DNA of 64,000 nt, taken from contig NZ_JAACFU010000003.1 of the NCBI RefSeq assembly GCF_029051725.1, forward strand, positions 124,001 through 188,000. The letters are read 5' to 3'. Under the pieces are notes generated by a model that made no database searches, was not told the origin of the DNA, and saw only the letters and a program-made list of their open reading frames with translations. Both the position numbers and the translations under genes were made by a program. Source of the DNA: Bradyrhizobium sp. CSS354. GTDB taxonomy: Bacteria > Pseudomonadota > Alphaproteobacteria > Rhizobiales > Xanthobacteraceae. Position 1 is the stretch's first letter; each line of letters begins with the position of its first letter. Positions 57,765-64,000 of this stretch are shown piece after piece.

Positions 57765-58904
57765 TCACTCTGCGGGTGCGCCGTCGGCAACCGAATTGTC
57801 GCTCCAGCCCGGCTTCTTGCGCGAGGCGAACAGGCGATCGATGCGCGGCTGCACATAGTCGGCCCAGAGCCCCGACAGGCCGTTCGGGAAAGCAAGCACG
57901 ACCGCGATGAACAGCGCGCCGAGACCGAACAGCCAGAGTTGCGGGAAGGACTCCGAAAGGCTGGTCTTGGCGAAGTTCACCAGAATGGCGCCCCATATCG
58001 CGCCGAAGATCGACATCCGTCCGCCGACCGCGGTGTAGATCACCATCTCGATCGACGGCACGATGCCGACAAAGGACGGCGACATGAAACCGACATTGAG
58101 CGCGAACATGGCCCCGCCGATCGCGGCGAAAACCGCGGCCATACAGAACGCAAAGATCTTGAAGTTGGCGACGCTGTAGCCGGAGAAGCGGACGCGGTCC
58201 TCCTGTTCGCGCATCGCCACCAGGATGCGGCCGAGCTTGGTCAGGCGGATGAACTGCGCGATGCCGATGCAGGCGAACAGCAGCACTACCTCGACGAAGT
58301 ACAGGATGACCTTGGCGTGGTCGGGCCGGATGTCCCAACCCTTCAGGGTGCGCAGGTCGGTCATGCCGTTGATGCCACCGGTGTAGCCCTGCTGACCGAC
58401 GATCAGGATGGTCAGGATGGCCGCGACGGCCTGGGTGATGATCGCGAAATAGGTGCCGCCGACGCGGCGCTTGAACATCGCGGTGCCGATGATCAGCGCG
58501 AAGATGCCGGGAACCAGGATGATGGCGAGGATGGTGAAGGTGAGACTGTGAAATGGCTGCCAGAACAGTGGCAGTGACGTGATCTGATTCCAATCCATGA
58601 AGTCCGGGATGCCTGGCGTCGACTGGATCTTGGTATTCTCGACGCTGGAGGCCTCGAGCTTGAGGAACATCGCCATGCAATAGCCGCCGAGGCCGAAGAA
58701 CACCCCCTGCCCCAGACTGAGGATGCCGCCGTAGCCCCAGCACAGCACGAGACCGAGCGCGACGAAGGCGTAGGTCAGATACTTCGCGACCAGGTTGAGA
58801 CGGAACACATCCAGCGAGAGCGGCAGGATCACGAACAGCACGGCGGCCAACACGAGGAAGCCCATGAGCTCGGATCGATTGAAGAAGCGTGAGTTGATGA
58901 CCAT
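57765..58904 (-). CDS. urtC: Urea/short-chain-amide ABC transporter permease UrtC-like
   Basis: A 379-residue LivM/UrtC permease with about ten membrane segments. The core G-L-V-L-C-W-G-Y-G-G-I-L-S-L-G-Q-G (about residues 51-67) and the coupling loop F-S-G-Y-S-V-A-N-F-K-I-F are typical. ATG 58904 is used; a longer open frame runs back into urtB and is rejected. Starts 17 bp after the urtB stop. Confidence 0.93.
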   Translation of the reverse strand: MVINSRFFNRSELMGFLVLAAVLFVILPLSLDVFRLNLVAKYLTYAFVALGLVLCWGYGGILSLGQGVFFGLGGYCMAMFLKLEASSVENTKIQSTPGIPDFMDWNQITSLPLFWQPFHSLTFTILAIILVPGIFALIIGTAMFKRRVGGTYFAIITQAVAAILTILIVGQQGYTGGINGMTDLRTLKGWDIRPDHAKVILYFVEVVLLFACIGIAQFIRLTKLGRILVAMREQEDRVRFSGYSVANFKIFAFCMAAVFAAIGGAMFALNVGFMSPSFVGIVPSIEMVIYTAVGGRMSIFGAIWGAILVNFAKTSLSESFPQLWLFGLGALFIAVVLAFPNGLSGLWADYVQPRIDRLFASRKKPGWSDNSVADGAPAE

Positions 58905-58921
58905 GACTTGCCTGCTTCTTG

Positions 58922-59848
58922 TTATTTGCGGACCTTGAGGGCGAAGAGACCCTGCGGCCGCAGCATCAGGATTCCGACAACGGCAAGCAGCGTCAGCACC
59001 TTGGCCATCGAGCCCGACAGGAAGAACTCGAGGGTGGATTGGGTCTGCGAGATCGAGAAGGCCGATGCGATGGTGCCGAGCAGGCTTGCCGCGCCGCCGA
59101 ACACGACCACCAGGAACGTATCGACGATGTAGAGCTGTCCGGAAGTCGGCCCGGTCGAGCCGATCATGGTGAAGGCACTCCCGGCGACACCGGCAATGCC
59201 GCAGCCGAGGCCGAACGTGTAGCGGTCCACCTTTTCGGTGTTGATGCCGACGGCACCGGCCATGATGCGGTTCTGCACAACGGCGCGCACCTGTCGACCC
59301 CAGCGCGATTTGTACATCACGTAGGCGACGCCGACGGTGATCAGGACGGTGAGGCACATCACGAAGACGCCGTTGATCGGCACTTCGATGCTGTCGGTGA
59401 CGTGCAGCGAGCCGAGCATCCATTGCGGCAGCTCTACGCCGACCTCACGCGCGCCGAACACGGAGCGATAGGCCTGTTGCAGCATTAGGCTGAGGCCCCA
59501 GGTCGCAAGCAGCGTGTCGAGCGGGCGCTTGTAGAGATGCCGTATCAGCACCCATTCCACCAGCATCCCCAGCGCACCGGACGCGACAAAGGCCAGGATC
59601 ATCGCGAGGAAGAAGTAGCCGCTGAACAAACTCGGCAAATAGGACTGGAAGAAATTCGAGGTCATCCAGGTGACGTAGGCCCCAAGGATCATGAACTCGC
59701 CATGGGCCATGTTGATGACGCCCATCTGGCCGAAGATGATCGCAAGACCGAGCGCCATCAGGACGTAGACGGAGAACAGGATCAGTCCTGCAAAGCCCTG
59801 CATGACGAAGATGGAGCCAAGGTCACCAAGCGAGTAGTCGCCGAACAT
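58922..59848 (-). CDS. urtB: Urea/short-chain-amide ABC transporter permease UrtB-like
   Basis: A 308-residue LivH/UrtB permease with about eight helices, Q-M-G-V-I-N-M-A-H-G-E-F-M-I-L-G-A-Y (about residues 40-57) being the family signature near the substrate gate. It is separated from urtA by 148 bp containing a strong hairpin and is followed closely by urtC. Confidence 0.94.
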   Translation of the reverse strand: MFGDYSLGDLGSIFVMQGFAGLILFSVYVLMALGLAIIFGQMGVINMAHGEFMILGAYVTWMTSNFFQSYLPSLFSGYFFLAMILAFVASGALGMLVEWVLIRHLYKRPLDTLLATWGLSLMLQQAYRSVFGAREVGVELPQWMLGSLHVTDSIEVPINGVFVMCLTVLITVGVAYVMYKSRWGRQVRAVVQNRIMAGAVGINTEKVDRYTFGLGCGIAGVAGSAFTMIGSTGPTSGQLYIVDTFLVVVFGGAASLLGTIASAFSISQTQSTLEFFLSGSMAKVLTLLAVVGILMLRPQGLFALKVRK

Positions 59849-59872
59849 CGATGTCCTCCGTCGGGAAAGGGT

Positions 59873-59902
59873 CCCGCGTCGCGAGCAGGTTCGCGACGCG
59901 GG
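59873..59902 (-). terminator. Strong hairpin between urtA and urtB (partial terminator or mRNA stabiliser)
   Basis: A 12-bp perfect stem CCCGCGTCGCGA / TCGCGACGCGGG with a six-base loop. On the minus strand it stands 94 bases after the urtA stop. There is no T tract, so it may protect the urtA message from 3' decay and so raise binding-protein output relative to the permeases, as in other ABC operons. Confidence 0.7.
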
Positions 59903-59975
59903 GGTCTTGGGCGTGGGACTTGCGATCCACGCCAGGGAGACGCTTGATCTCGGGGGAAGCCGCGGCAGGCGCCGC

Positions 59976-60011
59976 GTCTTACTGGTAACCCCAGTCTTAC
60001 TGGTAGCCCTT
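59976..60011 (-). repeat. 18-bp tandem duplication over the urtA stop
   Basis: Units at 59976 and 59994 differ by three bases. On the minus strand the last codons and TAA of urtA are followed by a second copy of the same codons and another TAA. It seems to be a small slippage duplication, similar in kind to the 54-bp repeat downstream. Confidence 0.85.
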
Positions 60012-61256
60012 GGGGAACGGATCCGGCTCGACCAGATCGGCGGTCTCGTAGATCAGTTCGAACTGGCCATCGAGCTTGGCGCGTCCCACCCGGGTCTTCG
60101 ACCAGAGGTGATGATTTTCGTGGATGCGCACATAGCCTTCCGGAGCGCCCTTGAACTCGATGCCCGGCGACGCCGCCGCGATCTTGTCGATGTCGAAGGA
60201 GCCCGCCTTCTCCACCGTCAACTTCCACAGCCACGGGCCAAGATAGGCAGCCTGGGTGACGTCTCCGATCACGGTTTTCTCGCCCCACATCTTCTTGAAC
60301 GCCGGGACGAAGCTCTTGTTGTTCGGATTGTCGAGCGACTGGAAGTACTTCATGCAGGCATAGGCGCCCGCGATGTTCTCGCCGCCGATGCCGTCGATTT
60401 CGTCTTCGGTCACCGAGATCGTCAGCAGCGCCTGCTTGGAGAGGTCGATGCCGGCCGCCTTGAGCTGCTTGTAGAATGCGACGTTCGAGCCGCCGACGAC
60501 GTCGGTGAAGATCACGTCGGGCTTGGTCAGCTTGATCTTGTTGATGACCGAATTGAACTGCGTATTGCCGAGCGGATAATATTCTTCGCCGACGACCTTG
60601 CCCTTCAGCACGTTCTCGACGTGCTTGCGCGCGATCTTGTTCGAGGTGCGCGGCCAGATGTAGTCGGACCCGATGAAGAAGAACGACTTCGCGCCCTTCT
60701 CCTTGGCGATCCAATTCAGGCCGGCGAGGATCTGCTGAGTGGCTTCCTGGCCGGTGTAGATCACGTTCTTCGACTGCTCGAGACCCTCATAGAAGGTCGG
60801 GTAATAGAGCATGCCGTTGTACTGCTCCATGACGGGCAGCACGGCCTTGCGGGACGCCGAGGTCCAGCAGCCCATGATCGCCGCGACCTTGTCGTTGACC
60901 AGCAGCTTCTTGGCCTTCTCGGCAAAGGTCGGCCAATCGCTGGCGCCGTCCTCCTGGATGAACTTGATCTTGCGCCCGAGCACGCCGCCCATGGCATTGA
61001 TCTGCTCGATGGCGAGCTTTTCGGCTTCAATCGAGCCGGTCTCGGAGATGGCCATGGTGCCGGTCGCCGAATGCAGGATGCCGACCGTCACCTCGGTGTC
61101 GGTGACCGCGAGGCCCGTGGTATTGACCGCCGAGGTCGCCGGGGCCTGCGCAAAGGATGCTCGCGGCAGCATGGTGATGGCCGGGACGGCCGCCATTCCC
61201 ATCAATAATTTGCGCCGGAGCGGCGATAACAGGCCCTTGTTCGCTTCGTCTGACAT
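59997..61256 (-). CDS. urtA: Urea/short-chain-amide ABC transporter binding protein UrtA-like
   Basis: A 419-residue periplasmic binding protein with a Tat-like signal (L-R-R-K-L-L-M-G) to about residue 36. T-V-G-I-L-H-S-A-T-G-T-M-A-I-S-E-T, G-A-S-D-W-P-T-F-A-E-K-A and G-C-W-T-S-A-S-R-K are shared by UrtA and the amide receptor FmdD. Because formamidase and amidase genes share the operon, formamide or acetamide is as likely a ligand as urea. ATG 61256 is used because it gives the export signal. Confidence 0.93.
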   Translation of the reverse strand: MSDEANKGLLSPLRRKLLMGMAAVPAITMLPRASFAQAPATSAVNTTGLAVTDTEVTVGILHSATGTMAISETGSIEAEKLAIEQINAMGGVLGRKIKFIQEDGASDWPTFAEKAKKLLVNDKVAAIMGCWTSASRKAVLPVMEQYNGMLYYPTFYEGLEQSKNVIYTGQEATQQILAGLNWIAKEKGAKSFFFIGSDYIWPRTSNKIARKHVENVLKGKVVGEEYYPLGNTQFNSVINKIKLTKPDVIFTDVVGGSNVAFYKQLKAAGIDLSKQALLTISVTEDEIDGIGGENIAGAYACMKYFQSLDNPNNKSFVPAFKKMWGEKTVIGDVTQAAYLGPWLWKLTVEKAGSFDIDKIAAASPGIEFKGAPEGYVRIHENHHLWSKTRVGRAKLDGQFELIYETADLVEPDPFPKGYQ

Positions 61257-61429
61257 GAGCACCCCACTGTTGTTCGAGGACACGCGATTGGTGCCGTGAG
61301 GATGGCTCGAATTTGTGCACTGCAAGCATACGCAAGATCGCGTATACTGCACCGCAAAATGACGACGTAGGCTTTTGGTACGGGTTTTGCGAGGGGTCCG
61401 GTAAGTTCGGGAGTGGGAGTGGGGCTTAA
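61257..61429. promoter_or_regulatory. Divergent promoter region with a dyad, urt-amide operon versus sensor kinase
   Basis: The 173 bp shared by urtA (left) and the sensor kinase (right). A dyad AGCATACGC-AAGATC-GCGTATACT at 61325-61348 is complementary over eight of nine bases per arm and is the best operator candidate. No sigma-54 -24/-12 pair was found by eye. The kinase start codon follows an in-frame TAA directly. Confidence 0.6.
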
Positions 61430-64000
61430 GTGGCAGGGCGGCAGCGAATAGATCGCGTCAGGCGCCAGTACAACCAATGGGTCGCCAACCAGACGCTGGA
61501 AGACTACGCGCTGCGCTTCACCGCCAAGAGCGCGCGCCGTTGGTCCGCCGCTCGCGTAGCCAACACTGCACTCGGCGCCATCTCCTTTCTGGCGCTGGAG
61601 GCGATCGGCGGCACAATCACCCTGAACTACGGCGTCACAAACGCCACCGCAGCGATCCTCGTCGTCTCCACCATCATCTTCTGCTGCGGCGTTCCGATTG
61701 CCTATTATGCCGCCAAATGCGGCATCGACATTGACCTGCTCACCCGCGGCGCCGGCTTCGGCTATATCGGCTCGACCGTCACCTCGCTGATCTACGCCTC
61801 CTTCACCTTCATCTTCTTCGCGATCGAGGCGGTGATCCTGGCCACGGCGCTTGAGATGTGCTTCGGCATTCCCCGCCCGATCGGCTACCTCATCAGCGCG
61901 GTCGCGATCATCCCGCTTGTCACCTACGGCATCACGCTGATCAGCCGCTTCCAGCTTTGGACGCAGCCGATCTGGATCATCCTGCACATCCTGCCCTTTG
62001 CCGCGATCGCCTGGGCCAATCCTTACTCGTTCACGGAATGGCGCAAATTCGCCGGCGAGCACGGCGACCCCAGCGGACATTTCGATCTGCTGCTGTTCGG
62101 TGTCGCATCCTCCGTGGTGTTTTCGCTGGTGGCCCAGATCGGCGAACAGGTCGACTTCCTCAGGTTCCTGCCGCGCGACCGCCGCACCTCGCGAACGTCG
62201 TGGTGGACCGCCCTGCTGATCGCGGGCCCCGGCTGGATCATCTTCGGCGCGCTGAAACTGCTATTGGGCTCGTTTCTCGCCTTCTTCGCGCTGAGCCACG
62301 GTCTCTCCAGCGAGCTGGCCGCCGAGCCTGCGCACATGTATCTCGAAGCGTTTCGCTACGTGCTGTCGCAACCGGACATGGCCTTGGCACTCACCGGCGC
62401 GTTCGTGATCCTGTCGCAGCTCAAGATCAACGTCACCAACGCCTATGCAGGCTCAATCGCCTGGTCGAACTTCTTCTCGCGTCTGACGCATAGCCACCCC
62501 GGCCGGGTCGTCTGGCTGGTGTTCAACGTGATGGTGGCGCTGCTGCTGATGGAAATCGGCGTCTACAAGGCGCTGGAGCAGACGCTGGCGCTCTATTCCA
62601 ATGTCGCGATCGCCTGGGTCGGCGCGCTGGTGTCCGATCTCGTGGTCAACAAGCCGCTCGGCCTGCGCCCGCCGCAGATGGAGTTCAAGCGCGCCCATCT
62701 CTACGACATCAATCCGGTCGGCGTCGGCGCGATGACGATCGCGACCATCGTCTCGATCGCGGCATTCTACGGCCTGTTCGGCTCGACCATGAAAGCGCTC
62801 GCGGCCTTTGTCGCGCTGACGGTCGCCTTCGTCACCGCACCCGTCATCGCCTGGCTCACCGACGGAAAATACTACATCGCGCGCAAGCCGAAGAGGAGCT
62901 GGGCCAATATCGAATCGATCCAGTGCTGCATCTGCGAGCACCATTTCGAGCCGGAGGACATGACCTCCTGTCCTGCCTATGCCGGCCCGATCTGCTCGCT
63001 ATGCTGCTCGCTCGACGCGCGCTGCCATGACCTATGCAAACCGCATGCGCGCGCGCAGGTGCAATTCGCCGACGCGCTCGCCAGGATCTTGCCGCAGCCG
63101 ATCTATCAGCGGATCAATTCGCAGTTCGGTCACTACATCGGTGTGTTCATGGTCTCGGCTGGCCTCGTCGCGCTGGTGTTGGGGCTGATCTACCTCCAGA
63201 CCTCGGTCAGCGTGCCTGGCGAGAACATGCTCGTCTCCAACGTGCTCTGGAAGGTGTTCTTCTCACTCAGCATCATCATCGGCGTGGTGGCCTGGCTGTT
63301 CGTGCTGGCGCAGCAGAGCAGACGGGCCGCAGAGGCCGAGACCCGGCGCCAGACCACGCTGCTGATCCAGGAGATCGACGCACACAAGCGCACCGACGCC
63401 GAGCTCCAGCGCGCCAAGGAAATCGCCGAATCCGCCAACCTCGCCAAGAGCCGCTACGTGGTGGGCCTGAGCCACGAGCTGCGCTCGCCGCTCAATGCGA
63501 TCAGCGGCTATGCCCAACTCCTGGAGCAGGACACGACGCTCAGCACCAAGCCGCGCGACCAGGTCCGCGTCGTCCGCCGCAGTGCCGATCACCTCTCCGG
63601 CCTGATCGACGGCATTCTGGACATCTCCAAGATCGAGGCGGGGCGGCTGTACCTGTCGCGCGACGAGGTGCGCCTGAGCGAATTCCTCGACCAGCTCGTC
63701 GGCATGTTCCGCCTTCAAGCCGCGGCCAAGAGCATCGACTTCGTGTTCAGGCGGCCGGCGCATTTGCCGGTCGTGGTCTATGCCGACGAGAAGCGGCTGC
63801 GCCAGGTGCTGATCAATCTGCTGTCCAACGCGATCAAGTTCACCCAGGCCGGCAGTGTGCAGTTCGTGGTGCACTATCGCAGCCCGGTCGCCGAGTTCGA
63901 GGTGATCGACACCGGCCCCGGCATCCAGGGCGACGATCTCGAACGCATCTTCGCACCTTTCGAACGCGGCGCGCTCGGTGTCTCGCAGCCGCAGACCGGG
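61430..64000 (+). CDS. NCS1-permease-like membrane sensor histidine kinase (3' end outside window)
   Basis: An open frame of 857 codons from GTG 61430, preceded directly by an in-frame TAA, to the window end. Residues about 40-475 form some twelve hydrophobic segments resembling purine/cytosine permeases (R-G-A-G-F-G-Y-I-G region). Residues 499-536 hold nine cysteines (C-C-I-C, C, C-S-L-C-C, C, C). Two more membrane helices lie at about 567-590 and 603-625, then a coiled coil and HisKA with H682 in L-S-H-E-L-R-S-P-L-N, and HATPase with N800 and D827 (D-T-G-P-G-I). Such transporter-kinase joins recall CbrA-type sensors, which carry a different transporter fold. Divergence from the amide operon suggests control of it. 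A receiver domain may follow beyond the edge. Confidence 0.87.
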   Translation, partial: MAGRQRIDRVRRQYNQWVANQTLEDYALRFTAKSARRWSAARVANTALGAISFLALEAIGGTITLNYGVTNATAAILVVSTIIFCCGVPIAYYAAKCGIDIDLLTRGAGFGYIGSTVTSLIYASFTFIFFAIEAVILATALEMCFGIPRPIGYLISAVAIIPLVTYGITLISRFQLWTQPIWIILHILPFAAIAWANPYSFTEWRKFAGEHGDPSGHFDLLLFGVASSVVFSLVAQIGEQVDFLRFLPRDRRTSRTSWWTALLIAGPGWIIFGALKLLLGSFLAFFALSHGLSSELAAEPAHMYLEAFRYVLSQPDMALALTGAFVILSQLKINVTNAYAGSIAWSNFFSRLTHSHPGRVVWLVFNVMVALLLMEIGVYKALEQTLALYSNVAIAWVGALVSDLVVNKPLGLRPPQMEFKRAHLYDINPVGVGAMTIATIVSIAAFYGLFGSTMKALAAFVALTVAFVTAPVIAWLTDGKYYIARKPKRSWANIESIQCCICEHHFEPEDMTSCPAYAGPICSLCCSLDARCHDLCKPHARAQVQFADALARILPQPIYQRINSQFGHYIGVFMVSAGLVALVLGLIYLQTSVSVPGENMLVSNVLWKVFFSLSIIIGVVAWLFVLAQQSRRAAEAETRRQTTLLIQEIDAHKRTDAELQRAKEIAESANLAKSRYVVGLSHELRSPLNAISGYAQLLEQDTTLSTKPRDQVRVVRRSADHLSGLIDGILDISKIEAGRLYLSRDEVRLSEFLDQLVGMFRLQAAAKSIDFVFRRPAHLPVVVYADEKRLRQVLINLLSNAIKFTQAGSVQFVVHYRSPVAEFEVIDTGPGIQGDDLERIFAPFERGALGVSQPQTG

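Larger units (their letters stand above)
57576..57769. repeat. 54-bp tandem repeat at the urtC-urtD junction (3.6 copies)
   Basis: Units start at 57576, 57630 and 57684 with exact 54-bp spacing, and a partial fourth at 57738. The first two are identical over nearly their full length, the third has three or four substitutions, and the fourth ends in the urtC stop region. On the coding (minus) strand each unit contains a GGAGA-type site, an ATG and the codons for M-L-V-G-H, so the repeated segment is the translation start region of urtD. Confidence 0.97.

Noticed and set aside
57576..57769. Possible CRISPR array
   Set aside because: The 54-bp units are directly adjacent with no variable spacers and overlap coding starts, so it is a tandem duplication.
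61477..62493. Short plus-strand frames in the permease part of the sensor kinase
   Set aside because: They are other-frame shadows of the single long frame that begins at GTG 61430 and stays open to the window end.

Overview
The window looks like chromosome from an alphaproteobacterium close to Bradyrhizobium. The support is high GC content with GC-rich third codon positions, many ABC transporters with branched-chain or amide substrate-binding proteins, a Sox cluster, a stand-alone carboxylase/acyl-CoA dehydrogenase catabolic block, and many dispersed palindromic intergenic elements. No rRNA, tRNA, transposase, phage gene or CRISPR array was seen. The genus is inferred from recognised protein sequences and was not tested.

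Layout. 1-1252: the end of a prolyl-oligopeptidase-type hydrolase and a DUF938 methyltransferase. 1512-7728: a sulfur-oxidation block, soxX-soxY-soxZ-soxA-soxK-soxB-DsrE-like gene, then a persulfide dioxygenase-rhodanese fusion and a small disordered protein; soxCD is absent here. 8031-10783: two convergent MFS transporters. 10929-15113: ABC ATPase, FtsX-type permease and AttH/CrtC-like lipocalin in one overlapping operon, followed by a MAPEG protein. 15705-21584: an orphan branched-chain-type binding protein and an RND pump with its lipoprotein adaptor. 21867-30369: iron alcohol dehydrogenase, a frameshifted acyl-CoA synthetase, then a complete five-gene Dpp/Opp-type ABC transporter. 30475-42430: an acyl-CoA catabolic block (biotin carboxylase and carboxyltransferase subunits, BKACE enzyme, AraC regulator, GST, two acyl-CoA dehydrogenases, acyl-CoA ligase, binding protein). 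42509-46465: XRE regulator divergent from a proteobacterial sortase target (VIT plus vWA, C-terminal LPKTA) and its sortase. 46686-53029: ADP-forming acyl-CoA synthetase, MCE protein, autotransporter. 53334-61256: an amide-use operon read leftward, urtA-urtB-urtC-urtD-urtE-fmdA-fmdB-amiE. 61430-64000: divergent from it, a membrane sensor kinase running off the window.

The most unusual region is 53-64 kb. Eight genes for uptake and hydrolysis of short amides (amidase, formamidase, UrtABCDE-like importer) face a sensor histidine kinase whose N-terminal half is a purine/cytosine-permease (NCS1)-like transporter joined by a nine-cysteine module to HisKA and HATPase domains. The kinase probably senses an extracellular nitrogen compound and controls the operon; a dyad in the 173-bp shared promoter region is a candidate operator. 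Inside the operon a 54-bp unit is tandemly repeated at the urtC-urtD junction, so urtD is preceded by three tiny ORFs each with its own start region. A strong hairpin separates urtA from urtB.

Two other systems merit attention. The acyl-CoA block at 30-42 kb has enzymes for a branched or beta-keto acid whose identity is not evident. A family of roughly 80-150-bp palindromic repeats fills most intergenic gaps; in four places one hairpin loop is replaced by, or carries, the perfect 16-bp palindrome GTGCGCAATTGCGCAC.
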